A stretch of DNA of 64,000 nt from JBGVSA01 sp041807905 (GTDB lineage Bacteria; Pseudomonadota; Gammaproteobacteria; Burkholderiales; Rhodocyclaceae), in NCBI RefSeq assembly GCF_041807905.1, contig NZ_JBGVSA010000019.1, positions 17,920 through 81,919 of the forward strand. Direction: 5' to 3'. Under the pieces are notes generated by a model. The model searched no databases. It had not been told where the DNA came from and saw only the letters and a list, made by a program, of their open reading frames with translations. The translations under genes and the position numbers were made by a program. Of the stretch, positions 25,153-33,771 are shown piece after piece (within the stretch, counting starts at the first letter, position 1; each line of letters starts with the position of its first letter).

Positions 25153-26202
25153 ATGCGCATTCCCGTCACGCTCCTCACGGGCTTTCTCGGCAGCGGCAAG
25201 ACCACGCTCTTGCAGCGCCTGTTGCACGATCCGGCACTGTCGGGCGCGGCCGTGTTGATCAACGAAGTGGGGGAGGTCGGCCTCGATCACCACATGGTGC
25301 AAGAGGTCGCCGAAGAAATCGTGCTGCTCGAATCCGGTTGCCTGTGCTGTACCGTACGGGGCGATCTGTCGCGCAGCCTGCGCGACCTTTTCATGCGCCG
25401 GCTGCGGCGCGAGATCCCGGCGCTGGATCGCGTGATCATCGAGACCACCGGCCTCGCCGATCCGGCGCCGGTGATCCATACCCTGATGAACGACTTCTTC
25501 CTTGCGCCGCGCTTCGTACTGGACGGTGTGGTGACCACGGTCGACGTGGGCCACGTGCGTGAGCAGATCGAGCGCCAGCCCGAGGCGCTCAAGCAGATCG
25601 CCGTCGCCGACCGCATCGTACTTACCAAGACCGACATCGCTGACGCGGCGACGACACACTCGGCCGAAGCCGTCGTCGGCGCGTTGAATCCGACCGCACG
25701 TGTCTTGCATGCGGTCGACGCCAACGACGCCAGCCTCGTGGCCGGCATGGGCGCCTACGATGCCGACGCCCGCCCCGCCGATGTCGCGCGCTGGCTCAAC
25801 GAGGCGGCCGCTGCCGAACAAGAACGGTTGGTCGCCCGCGCAGGTGTTTTTGGTGCGTTTGGTTATGACGCGCCGGAAGTTCTGCACGATCGGCGCATCG
25901 CCACCTACGTGCTGCGCTTCGACAAGCCTTTTGCGTGGGGTGACTTTTCCAGCGCGGTGGACCTGCTGCAATCGACCGTGGGCGATCAGTTACTGCGCAT
26001 CAAGGGGCTGGTTGCCATCGAGGGCGAACACGCTCCGCGACTTTTTCACGCCGTGCAGCACGAACGCTATCCGACCGAGTCATTGGCGGCGTGGCCCGAT
26101 GACGACCGCGACACGCGGCTCGTCTTTATCGTGCGCGACTTGCCGCGTGCCGTGATCGAGCATGCCTTCAACGCGCTCGTCGCTTCCGATACGCCCCACT
26201 GA
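25153..26202 (+). CDS. COG0523 (CobW/ZNG1-like) metallochaperone GTPase
   Basis: A 349-residue P-loop GTPase. Walker A is GFLGSGKT (residues 10-17), the metal-binding C63-x-C65-C66 lies in ESGCLCCTV, the switch sequence is ETTGLADPAPV, and LTKTD is the base-recognition motif. A C-terminal CobW domain follows (VLRFDKPFAWGDF... to the end). Zur-controlled members of this family deliver zinc to client enzymes under deficiency. Context (zur, ZIP, TonB receptor) supports a zinc role over cobalamin or nitrile hydratase roles. It starts seven bases after the ZIP gene. Confidence 0.9.
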   Translation: MRIPVTLLTGFLGSGKTTLLQRLLHDPALSGAAVLINEVGEVGLDHHMVQEVAEEIVLLESGCLCCTVRGDLSRSLRDLFMRRLRREIPALDRVIIETTGLADPAPVIHTLMNDFFLAPRFVLDGVVTTVDVGHVREQIERQPEALKQIAVADRIVLTKTDIADAATTHSAEAVVGALNPTARVLHAVDANDASLVAGMGAYDADARPADVARWLNEAAAAEQERLVARAGVFGAFGYDAPEVLHDRRIATYVLRFDKPFAWGDFSSAVDLLQSTVGDQLLRIKGLVAIEGEHAPRLFHAVQHERYPTESLAAWPDDDRDTRLVFIVRDLPRAVIEHAFNALVASDTPH

Positions 26203-26218
26203 TCAGTCAAGATCCGCC

Positions 26219-26551
26219 ATGTCATCGCGCCGCTGGCTTCCGTGGCTGCTCGCGCTGTGCCTGCTGCTCACGCAGGCCGCCGCTTCGATGCACAGCATCG
26301 GGCACGTGGTTGCCGACAGCCACGCCTTCGCCACGGCGGATGATGGCTCTCCCCGCGACGACACGTCAGCCAGCGATGCGCTGTGCGCGATGTGCGAGCA
26401 CGCGGCCCATGGTCACGTACCCGTGCCGATGGTGGCCGCGACCATTGGCAGCGAGCCGCGCTCGCACACGCCCCACCATCCCATCCACAGCGGTCATGCC
26501 GCTGTCTTCTTCCGTCATGGCGACGCTCGCGCGCCACCCCTGAGCGCCTAG
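26219..26551 (+). CDS. small exported His/Cys-rich protein of the zinc operon
   Basis: A 110-residue product that I do not recognise with certainty; it recalls DUF2946-type small exported proteins. A hydrophobic signal peptide (WLPWLLALCLLLTQAAAS) ends near residue 23. The mature part has about a dozen histidines and C56-A-M-C59 next to E-H-A-A-H-G-H (60-66), then H83 and HPIH-like spacing, so it could bind a transition metal in the periplasm. It lies 16 bases after the GTPase gene and 87 bases before the receptor gene. A zinc-chaperone role is inference. Confidence 0.75.
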   Translation: MSSRRWLPWLLALCLLLTQAAASMHSIGHVVADSHAFATADDGSPRDDTSASDALCAMCEHAAHGHVPVPMVAATIGSEPRSHTPHHPIHSGHAAVFFRHGDARAPPLSA

Positions 26552-26638
26552 CCGTACCCCTTGCCCATATTCAATCGCTTCGCTGCGCGACGTCCGGCGA
26601 GGCCGGCGCACGCGTGCGCCATGACCGGAGAGAACCAC

Positions 26639-28771
26639 ATGAACCGCTTTGATCGCCGCCGGGCCACGCGCCCGGTAGCGCTGCACCGACTCGTCCTGGC
26701 GCTGACTGGCGCCTTCCCGCTGGCAGCCATCGCACAACAGAACAACGACAACATCGCCGTGCTGCCGCCTATCGTGGTGACAGCCAATCCGCTGGGCAGC
26801 GATCTGCTCGACCTTGTCTCGCCGACCAGCGTGTTGGCCGGCAAGGAGCTGTTCCGGCGCCGCGCCAGTACGCTCGGCGAAACGCTCAATGGGCTGCCCG
26901 GCGTGGCATCGAGTGACTTCGGGCCGAACGCCTCGCGCCCGGTCATTCGGGGGTTGGACGAAAACCGCATCCGTCTTCTGCAGAACGGTGTCGGCACACT
27001 CGATGTCTCCGCGCTGAGCCCCGACCATGCCGTGCCGGTCGACCCGCTCGTCGTCGATCGCATCGAAGTCGTACGCGGCGCGGCCGCATTGATGTACGGC
27101 GGCAGCGCCGTCGGCGGCGTGGTCAACAGCATCGACAGCCGCGTCCCCACCGCCGCCATCGAGGGCTTGACCGGCCGCGCGGAAGCCCGGCTTGGAGGTG
27201 CCGCCATTGAGCGTAGCGGGGCGGTCGTCCTCGAAGGCGGGGACGGGCGCGTGGCACTGCACGTGGATGGCTATCGCCGTATCACGGACGATCTGTCGAT
27301 CCCCGGCTATGCGCGTTCGGCCCGCCTGCGCGGGCAGTCCCCGCAAGACGAAGAAGCGCGTGACAAGCTGCCGAACAGCGACTCGACCAGCAACGGTGGT
27401 GCGGCGGGTGCATCGGTGACCTTGGATCACGGCTATGCCGGCGTGTCGTACTCAGGCTTTAACACCGACTACGGCACCGTGGCAGAAGAGGACGTACGCA
27501 TCCGCATGAAGAGCAACCGTTGGGATTTCGCTTCGGAGTTCTCGGACCTTGGCAGCGCCATCAGCAAGGTCCGCGTGCGCGCTGCATACACCGATTACCA
27601 GCACCGCGAGATCGAAGACGGAGAGGTGGGTACCATCTTCAACAACAAGGGGTGGGAAGCGAGCCTGGAAGCCACGCATGGCGCAATCGGCCCGTTGATG
27701 GGCGTGGTCGGGCTGCAACTGGCGCGCAGCGATTTCAACGCGCTCGGCGACGAGGCGCTGCTGCCGGATGTGCGCACACGTTCACAGGCTGGCTACGTGT
27801 ATGAGGAGATGCCGGTCGGCAAGCTCAAGCTCACTTTCGGCGGCCGCGTCGAAAACGTGGACATCGATTCGGCCGGCGGCGGGCCGGAGGACCTCAACGT
27901 GCCGGGCACGTCGCGCTTCGGCGATCCGCAGCGCAGGTCGTTCACGCCCACCAGCGGAGCGCTGGGTGGCCTCTATGATCTTGGCCGGGGCTTCTCGGCC
28001 GGCGCCAATCTGTCGCACACCGAACGTGCGCCGACCTACAACGAACTGTTCTCCAATGGCCCGCACGTCGCCACCAGTCAGTACGAAGTGGGCGACCCGG
28101 ACCTGTCGCGCGAGCGATCCAACGGCGTCGACGCGCAGCTTCGCTGGAAGAAGGACAAACACTCGGCCAGCGTCAGCGCCTATTACACGCGCTTTGCCAA
28201 CTACATTGCGCTGTACAACACCGGCAATACGCGTGGCTCGGACGGCGAGTTGAATCCGGTCGACGTCAACGGCGACGGCATTGCAGATGCCAGTGGCGCC
28301 GACATCCTGCCTGAGGCGCAGCAACGCGGCGTACGCGCACGTTTCGCAGGACTTGAAGCACAAGGCACGTATCGCGCCTACGAAGGACGCCATGGCGTCG
28401 TCGACCTGCAGGCGATGGCCGACTACATCCGCGCGAGCAATGTCGACACGGGCCAGCCGCTACCGCGCATTTCGCCGATGCATCTCGGCGTGGGCGCTGA
28501 CTACGGGTTCGGGCGTTGGGGGGCGAGCGTAGACATCAAGTACGGAGCGGCGCAGCGGCGTGTGGCGGCAAACGAACTGCCCACCGATGACTACACGGTT
28601 GTCAACGCGGTGTTCAGCTACGCGCTACCCGTGCATGGAGCGACCTTGTCGGCCTTCCTCAAGCTGAACAACCTGTTCGATGCTGAGGTGCGCGAGCACA
28701 GCTCGGTGCTCAAGGACATCGCGCCGCAAGGCGGTCGCAGCGCGATGCTGGGGATACAGGGGACGTTCTGA
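26639..28771 (+). CDS. znuD: TonB-dependent outer-membrane receptor, ZnuD-like
   Basis: A 710-residue outer-membrane receptor. The signal peptide ends near PLAAIAQ, a TonB-box-like PPIVVTANPL follows, then a plug domain (TLGETLNGLPGVASSDFGPNASRPVIRGLDENRI) and a 22-strand barrel ending in Phe (LGIQGTF). The plug resembles ZnuD zinc receptors of Neisseria and Acinetobacter. No siderophore or cobalamin genes are near, and the operon is zinc-like throughout. ATG 26639 follows GGAGAG; an in-frame ATG at 26621 is less likely. It is convergent with the next gene, with 13 bases between. Confidence 0.88.
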   Translation: MNRFDRRRATRPVALHRLVLALTGAFPLAAIAQQNNDNIAVLPPIVVTANPLGSDLLDLVSPTSVLAGKELFRRRASTLGETLNGLPGVASSDFGPNASRPVIRGLDENRIRLLQNGVGTLDVSALSPDHAVPVDPLVVDRIEVVRGAAALMYGGSAVGGVVNSIDSRVPTAAIEGLTGRAEARLGGAAIERSGAVVLEGGDGRVALHVDGYRRITDDLSIPGYARSARLRGQSPQDEEARDKLPNSDSTSNGGAAGASVTLDHGYAGVSYSGFNTDYGTVAEEDVRIRMKSNRWDFASEFSDLGSAISKVRVRAAYTDYQHREIEDGEVGTIFNNKGWEASLEATHGAIGPLMGVVGLQLARSDFNALGDEALLPDVRTRSQAGYVYEEMPVGKLKLTFGGRVENVDIDSAGGGPEDLNVPGTSRFGDPQRRSFTPTSGALGGLYDLGRGFSAGANLSHTERAPTYNELFSNGPHVATSQYEVGDPDLSRERSNGVDAQLRWKKDKHSASVSAYYTRFANYIALYNTGNTRGSDGELNPVDVNGDGIADASGADILPEAQQRGVRARFAGLEAQGTYRAYEGRHGVVDLQAMADYIRASNVDTGQPLPRISPMHLGVGADYGFGRWGASVDIKYGAAQRRVAANELPTDDYTVVNAVFSYALPVHGATLSAFLKLNNLFDAEVREHSSVLKDIAPQGGRSAMLGIQGTF

Positions 28772-28784
28772 CGCTGCCGAGCGG

Positions 28785-30188
28785 TCAGCGCTGTGCGTCG
28801 GCGGGCTCGGGCACGCCGACGCGCTCGATCTGCAGACTGTGGCCGGGCGCGGCCAGCCAGCGTTGCAGCAGGCGATAGATGTCGGCGTCGAAAACGCGCG
28901 GCGCCGCGAGGCTGTCGCCGATCTCCTCTTCGGACAGCGCCGAGCCGAGATGGCACCAGCGATCGAAGACGTGCGCCTGGCTGCGCGCCGAGGCTTCGTG
29001 ATGTTCTCGCACCACGATCGGGCCGGCGAACGGCCACGCGCGGGCGCTCAGGGTGGCGAGCGCCGCCGCCAGGCGTGCGTCGTGCGCTTCAACACTCTCC
29101 TGTCCGACGCACACGCCGTTGCAGCGGCCGAAGGCGAGCGCCTGACACGGCGATGCGTGCTCCAGCCCGAGGCGCGACAGGCATAACTTATGTCGGCGTG
29201 CCAGTTCGCGCAGCACGGTGTCGGCTTCGCGCTCACCACGGAAACAACCGTACACGCCGTTCCAGTCGCCAGGGTCGGACGCCGCAAGGTCTTCCAGGTG
29301 CATCAGCGGCCCCAGGCCCGGCAGCACTTGACGATGCCAGCGCCAGCCGTAAGCGCCGGGGCGCTTTTCTGGCTCGAACTGGCGTGCGATGGCCAGCTCC
29401 ATCAATTGCGCGCCAAGCTCGCCAGCCGTCGGATAGGTTTCGACGTTGCGCACGCGTGCCGCAAGGCTGCGACTGCGGTTGTCGTTGCGCGTGCCGGTGA
29501 ACAGCCCGAGCACCTGTGAGCGCAGATCGCGGGCGCGCCCGATCTGCAATACACGACCGTCGCCGCCGTAGAAAACGAATACGCCGGGGCTGTCGGGCAA
29601 CGCTTCGAGTTCGCCCGTTGGCAGGCGCGGGACGGTCGACGTGGAATACGCGCGCGACCACGCGCGGCGCACCGTATCCGCGTCGCGTCGACCTACCGTG
29701 TCGCGCAGGAACTGCCACACGACGCGCGCGTCATCCAGCGCCCGGTGGCGCGATTCGATGATGTAGTTGCCGCGCTCGATGAGGGCGTCGAGCCCATGAC
29801 GCGGGAATTGGGGGTCGAGTGCTCGCGAGAACTTCACCGAGCACATGATGGGTGCGTCGAAGCTCTGGCCGATGCGTTCGAACGACGCTCGCAGGAAGTT
29901 GTAGTCGAAGCGCGCGTTGTGGGCCACGAACACTGCATCTGCGAGACGCGCGCGGACCTCTTCCGCCAGGTCTTCAAAGCGCGGCTGCCCCGACACCATG
30001 TTGTCGGTGATGCCGGTGAACGCCTGGATGCGCGGTGGAATGGGAATGCCCGGGTCGACCAGGCAAGACCATTCTTCGATCAGAACGTCGCCCTCGGTGA
30101 TGAGAATGGCGATCTCGGTGATGCGTTCGGTGGTGGCGTCGGCCCCGGTGGTTTCGAGGTCGACGATGGCAAGGCGCGGAAAGATCAT
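28785..30188 (-). CDS. DnaQ-family 3'-5' exonuclease fused to a GIY-YIG (UvrC/Cho-like) domain
   Basis: A 467-residue two-domain protein. Residues 1-165 are a DEDDh exonuclease: D10-x-E12 in IVDLETTG, D95 in HNARFDYNFL, and the H148...D153 pair. Residues 195-290 match the GIY-YIG nuclease of UvrC/Cho: PGVFVFYGGDG, VLQIGRARDLRSQV and ELGAQLMELAIARQFEP. The YIG triad reads QIG. The rest resembles the Cys-containing middle part of UvrC-like proteins (CQALAFGRCNGVCVG). The natural substrate is not established. It is downstream of DUF3460 by 43 bases. Confidence 0.85.
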   Translation of the reverse strand: MIFPRLAIVDLETTGADATTERITEIAILITEGDVLIEEWSCLVDPGIPIPPRIQAFTGITDNMVSGQPRFEDLAEEVRARLADAVFVAHNARFDYNFLRASFERIGQSFDAPIMCSVKFSRALDPQFPRHGLDALIERGNYIIESRHRALDDARVVWQFLRDTVGRRDADTVRRAWSRAYSTSTVPRLPTGELEALPDSPGVFVFYGGDGRVLQIGRARDLRSQVLGLFTGTRNDNRSRSLAARVRNVETYPTAGELGAQLMELAIARQFEPEKRPGAYGWRWHRQVLPGLGPLMHLEDLAASDPGDWNGVYGCFRGEREADTVLRELARRHKLCLSRLGLEHASPCQALAFGRCNGVCVGQESVEAHDARLAAALATLSARAWPFAGPIVVREHHEASARSQAHVFDRWCHLGSALSEEEIGDSLAAPRVFDADIYRLLQRWLAAPGHSLQIERVGVPEPADAQR

Positions 30189-30231
30189 CTGTGCGGCCGC
30201 GGCGGCTGTTGCCGCCGGCCAATGGCTGGGG

Positions 30232-30420
30232 TCAGACCTCGGTCTGGTAGACGTAGGGCTTCTGTGCGACGAGCGATTGGGCGTTGGCCTTGGTGGTCTC
30301 GACGTCTTGCGGCTTGTCCCACCACAGGGCCCGGCCCTTGCGCTGCTCGGTCAGCTCTTCCGGGTGCTTGTCGAGGAATTCGCGCATGAACTTGGTGTGT
30401 TCGGACTCGTACATCGCCAT
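30232..30420 (-). CDS. DUF3460 family protein
   Basis: A 62-residue soluble, charged protein with the family pattern YESEHTKFMREFLDKHPE followed by KGRALWWDKPQD and a C-terminal VAQKPYVYQTEV. DUF3460 is a small family I know mainly from betaproteobacteria; its function is unknown. The ATG follows CTGGAG at normal spacing. It lies 45 bases after spoT and may share its transcript. Confidence 0.85.
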   Translation of the reverse strand: MAMYESEHTKFMREFLDKHPEELTEQRKGRALWWDKPQDVETTKANAQSLVAQKPYVYQTEV

Positions 30421-30465
30421 TTGGTCAGACTCCAGGGATTGCTTTGATGGGGTTGGTCGGGGCCG

Positions 30466-32772
30466 CTAGCTACGGCGTTCGTTCTTGTCGGCGATCTTGT
30501 TGTCGCCACGCGTGCGGTTGATGCGCACGACGTCGGGTATGCGGCGGATGGCCCGCATGATGCGCGCCAGATGCAGACGGTTCTGCACCTGCAGCGTGAA
30601 ATTGATGATGATGTGTGCGCCGCGCTCGGATTCCATACTGACGTTCTGGATGCCGGCTTCCTGGTCGGTGATGGCGGCGGCCACTCGGGCCAGCGCGCCG
30701 CGGCGCTGCTCGGCAATCACGCGGATGCTGGCGTCGAACATGCGTTCGGTGCCGAGTTCCCATTCGACGTCGACCCAGCGGTCGCGCTCGGACGAATGGT
30801 TGCGGGTCAGTACCGGGCAATCATTGACGTGGACTTCCAGCCCTTGCCCCTTGCGGATCATGCCGACAATGGGGTCGCCCGGAATCGGCCGGCAACAACG
30901 GGCCATCTGCACCGCCATGCCTTCGCCGCCGTGGATGAGGATCGGGCTGGCGGTGCGCTGCGGACGTGGCTCGTCGCCATGGCTGGCCTGCTGCGCGCCC
31001 TGTGCATCCACCAGTTGCTTGGCGACCACCGCAGCCAGGCGCTTGCCCAGGCCTATGTCGGTGAGCAGTTCGTTGCGATGCTTGAGGCCGACTTCGCGCA
31101 GCAGTCGTTCCCACGCCGGGTCGCCGATGTCGGCCAGCACGAAGCTGTGGCTGCGTAGCGCCTGGATCAGCAGACGTTCGCCCAGCGCGGTGGCTTCTTC
31201 GTGCTGGACGGACTTGAGGAAGTGGCGGATTTCGGCGCGCGCCTTGCCGGTGCGCACGTACGACAGCCACGCGGGATTGGGGCTGGCGTGCACGGCGGTG
31301 ATGATTTCGACCTGGTCACCGTTGGACAGCTCGGTGCGCAGCGGCATCAACTCATTGTTGATACGGCATGCGACGCACCGGTTGCCGACGTCGGTGTGCA
31401 CCGCGTAGGCAAAGTCGACCGGCGTGGCGCCGCGCGGCAGGTTGAAGATCTTGCCCTTGGGCGAGAACACGAACACATCGCCGGGGAACAGATCGATCTT
31501 GACGTGCTCGAGGAACTCCGCCGAGTCGCCCGACGCGGTCTGCAGTTCGAGCAGCGATTGCAGCCAGTTGTGCGTCTTGCGCTGCAGATCGGACAGCGGT
31601 TGGGAATCGTCCTTGTACAGCCAGTGCGAAGCCACGCCGCTTTCGGCCACGGTGTGCATGTCGACCGTGCGCACCTGCATTTCGACCGGGGTGCCGCCGG
31701 GGCCGATCACCGTGGTGTGCAGCGACTGATAGCCATTGGCCTTGGGGATCGAGATGTAGTCCTTGATCTTGCCGGGCACGGGCTTGTAGAGCTCGTGCAA
31801 CGCACCCAGCGAGAGGTAGCACTCGGGCACGTTCTTGACGATGATGCGGAAGCCGAAGATATCGAGCACCTGCGAGAACGACAGGTGTTTGTCGACCATC
31901 TTGCGGTAGATGCCGTAGAGATGCTTTTCGCGGCCGTGGACTTCGGCCTCTACGTGCCACTGTTCGAGTCGTTCCTGGATGCTGCCCATCAGGCGCGCCA
32001 CCATCTCGCGGCGATCGCCCCGCGCCTGCCGCAGCGCCTTGCTGAGCACGCGGTAGCGCATCGGGTGGATGTGGCGGAACGACAGCTCTTGCAGTTCGCG
32101 GTAGATCGTATTCAACCCGAGCCGGTTGGCGATCGGGGCGTAGATCTCGAGCGTCTCGCGGGCGATGCGGCGGGCCTTGTCGGGCCGCACGGCATCGAGC
32201 GTGCGCATGTTGTGCAGGCGGTCGGCCAGCTTGATGAGGATGACGCGCACATCGCGCGCCATGGCCAGGAACATCTTGCGGTAGTTCTCGGCCTGGGCTT
32301 CCTTGTATGACTGGAATTCGAGCTTGTCGAGCTTGGAGACGCCATCGACCAGATCGGCGGCGGTCTTGCCGAACTCGCCCGCGATGTGGTCCTTGGTGAC
32401 GCCGGTGTCTTCCATCACGTCATGCAGCAGGCCCGCGATGAGCGCCTGCACGTCGAGGTGCCAGGTCGCCAGCATCTGCGTGACGGCCAGTGGGTGCGTG
32501 ACGTAGGGCTCGCCGCTGATACGGAACTGCCCGGAATGGGCATCCGCCGACAAGTGATAGGCCGCTTCGAGCCGGTCGAGTTCTTCCGGCTTGAGGTAAC
32601 GACTGGCCTGCGCCTTGAGGCGAGCGAACTCCGACGCTTCAAGGCTGACCGCGCCTTCGCCGTTGTTGGCGGGCGCCATGTCGGTGATTTCGCCTTCGAT
32701 GACCGTCAGGCGGGGCCCCGTCGACTTGGTCGTTTTGGCAGGCGCATGCGGGACGCGGGGAGCCGGCTCCAT
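30466..32772 (-). CDS. spoT: bifunctional (p)ppGpp synthetase/hydrolase
   Basis: SpoT/Rel makes and degrades the stringent-response alarmone. The product has 768 residues. The N-terminal HD hydrolase carries HDVMEDT near residue 115 and KLADRLHNMRTL. The synthetase domain has IFGFRIIV and YISIPKANGYQSLHTTVIG. A TGS domain (DVFVFSPKGKIFNLPRGATPVDFAYAVHT), a Cys-containing zinc-finger region (QMARCCRPIPGD) and a C-terminal ACT domain follow. The intact HD motif says hydrolysis is retained. The ATG at 32772 follows GGAGG. It is downstream of rpoZ by 27 bases. Confidence 0.95.
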   Translation of the reverse strand: MEPAPRVPHAPAKTTKSTGPRLTVIEGEITDMAPANNGEGAVSLEASEFARLKAQASRYLKPEELDRLEAAYHLSADAHSGQFRISGEPYVTHPLAVTQMLATWHLDVQALIAGLLHDVMEDTGVTKDHIAGEFGKTAADLVDGVSKLDKLEFQSYKEAQAENYRKMFLAMARDVRVILIKLADRLHNMRTLDAVRPDKARRIARETLEIYAPIANRLGLNTIYRELQELSFRHIHPMRYRVLSKALRQARGDRREMVARLMGSIQERLEQWHVEAEVHGREKHLYGIYRKMVDKHLSFSQVLDIFGFRIIVKNVPECYLSLGALHELYKPVPGKIKDYISIPKANGYQSLHTTVIGPGGTPVEMQVRTVDMHTVAESGVASHWLYKDDSQPLSDLQRKTHNWLQSLLELQTASGDSAEFLEHVKIDLFPGDVFVFSPKGKIFNLPRGATPVDFAYAVHTDVGNRCVACRINNELMPLRTELSNGDQVEIITAVHASPNPAWLSYVRTGKARAEIRHFLKSVQHEEATALGERLLIQALRSHSFVLADIGDPAWERLLREVGLKHRNELLTDIGLGKRLAAVVAKQLVDAQGAQQASHGDEPRPQRTASPILIHGGEGMAVQMARCCRPIPGDPIVGMIRKGQGLEVHVNDCPVLTRNHSSERDRWVDVEWELGTERMFDASIRVIAEQRRGALARVAAAITDQEAGIQNVSMESERGAHIIINFTLQVQNRLHLARIMRAIRRIPDVVRINRTRGDNKIADKNERRS

Positions 32773-32799
32773 ACAGGTTCCTCCCGTCCCGCCCCAGGC

Positions 32800-33006
32800 T
32801 TACGCCTGACCTCGGTTGAGCATTTCCAGGCCGACCTTGCCGGCGGCGATTTCACGCAGCGCGGTCACGGTGGGCTTGTCGCGGTCGGCTTCGATCAGGG
32901 GCGAGCTGCCGGCGGCCAGTTGACGGGCGCGATAGGTCGCAGCCAGGGTGAGCTGGAAGCGGTTGGGAACCCTGCGCAGGCAGTCGTCGATCGTGATACG
33001 GGCCAT
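32800..33006 (-). CDS. rpoZ: RNA polymerase omega subunit
   Basis: Omega supports assembly of the beta' subunit and mediates part of the ppGpp response. The product has 68 residues, short but normal for betaproteobacteria, with MARITIDDCLRRVPNRFQLTLAA and KPTVTALREIAAGKVG. AGGAG lies six bases before the ATG. It lies between gmk and spoT, as is common, linking ppGpp synthesis with its polymerase target. Confidence 0.95.
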   Translation of the reverse strand: MARITIDDCLRRVPNRFQLTLAATYRARQLAAGSSPLIEADRDKPTVTALREIAAGKVGLEMLNRGQA

Positions 33007-33055
33007 GTAGAACTCCTGAAGAAAAAACAGTTGGGGTCCGCGGCGGCCACTTCAA

Positions 33056-33071
33056 GCGCTCCGGGGAGCGC
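33056..33071 (-). promoter_or_regulatory. hairpin in the rpoZ leader
   Basis: A perfect GCGCTCC/GGAGCGC inverted repeat with a two-base centre lies in the 94-base gmk-rpoZ gap, about 50 bases before the rpoZ start. Read on minus, a GTTATAAGG stretch (plus about 33089-33097) precedes it and could be a -10, and a T-run (plus 33021-33026) follows 30 bases later. It may mark a secondary promoter with a structured leader or an RNA processing site; it is not a standard terminator. Confidence 0.35.
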
Positions 33072-33100
33072 AATGCATGGCCTACAAACCTTATAACGCG

Positions 33101-33709
33101 CTAGGCGTCTGGAAGGAAGACACCGGGGTGGCGGGCCCGTGCAATGGCCGTTTTGAGGCGTGCTGCACGTACCACCGCACACAGATCCGCAGTTGCTTCC
33201 TGCAAGTCATTGTTAATTATAACGTAATCAAAGTCGTTCACCCGGCGCATCTCGTCGCGGGCGGCATCGAGCCTGCGGGCGATCACATCCGGGTGGTCGG
33301 TACCCCGTCCGCGCAGGCGCGATTCGAGTACTTCGTACGACGGCGGCATGATAAAAATGCCCACCGCGTCGGCAAACTGGCGCTTTACCTGCTCGGCGCC
33401 CTGCCAGTCGATTTCGAGCAGGACGTCCTGGCCCATTTCAAGCTGGCTGCGCAGCCAAGGGGCGGAAGTGGCGTAGTAGTTGCCATGGACCTCCGCCCAC
33501 TCGATGAATTCGCCCGCTTCGCGCATCGCCATGAAGCGCTGCACATCGGTGAAGTTGTAGGCCACGCCTTGTTCTTCGCCCGTACGCGGGGCCCGCGTGG
33601 TGTATGAAATGGACAGCCGTACTGCCGGGTCGGTCGCGAGAAGCCCGCGGACCAGTGTGGTTTTGCCGGCGCCGGAAGGCGCCGAAACGATGTAGAGAAT
33701 GCCTGTCAT
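33101..33709 (-). CDS. gmk: guanylate kinase
   Basis: Gmk phosphorylates GMP to GDP with ATP. The 202-residue product has the P-loop SAPSGAGKTTL (about residues 9-19), the GMP-binding segment ISYTTRAPRTGEEQGVAYNF and VLLEIDWQGAEQVK. ATG 33709 begins MTGILYIVSAPSG, the usual N-terminus. It sits between yicC (62-base gap) and rpoZ, the standard proteobacterial order. Confidence 0.96.
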   Translation of the reverse strand: MTGILYIVSAPSGAGKTTLVRGLLATDPAVRLSISYTTRAPRTGEEQGVAYNFTDVQRFMAMREAGEFIEWAEVHGNYYATSAPWLRSQLEMGQDVLLEIDWQGAEQVKRQFADAVGIFIMPPSYEVLESRLRGRGTDHPDVIARRLDAARDEMRRVNDFDYVIINNDLQEATADLCAVVRAARLKTAIARARHPGVFLPDA

Positions 33710-33771
33710 ATATCCGTTGCGTCGTCGCGTCAGACCTGTCGCGACGACGTCGCCACAAGCCGGCGCGGATG

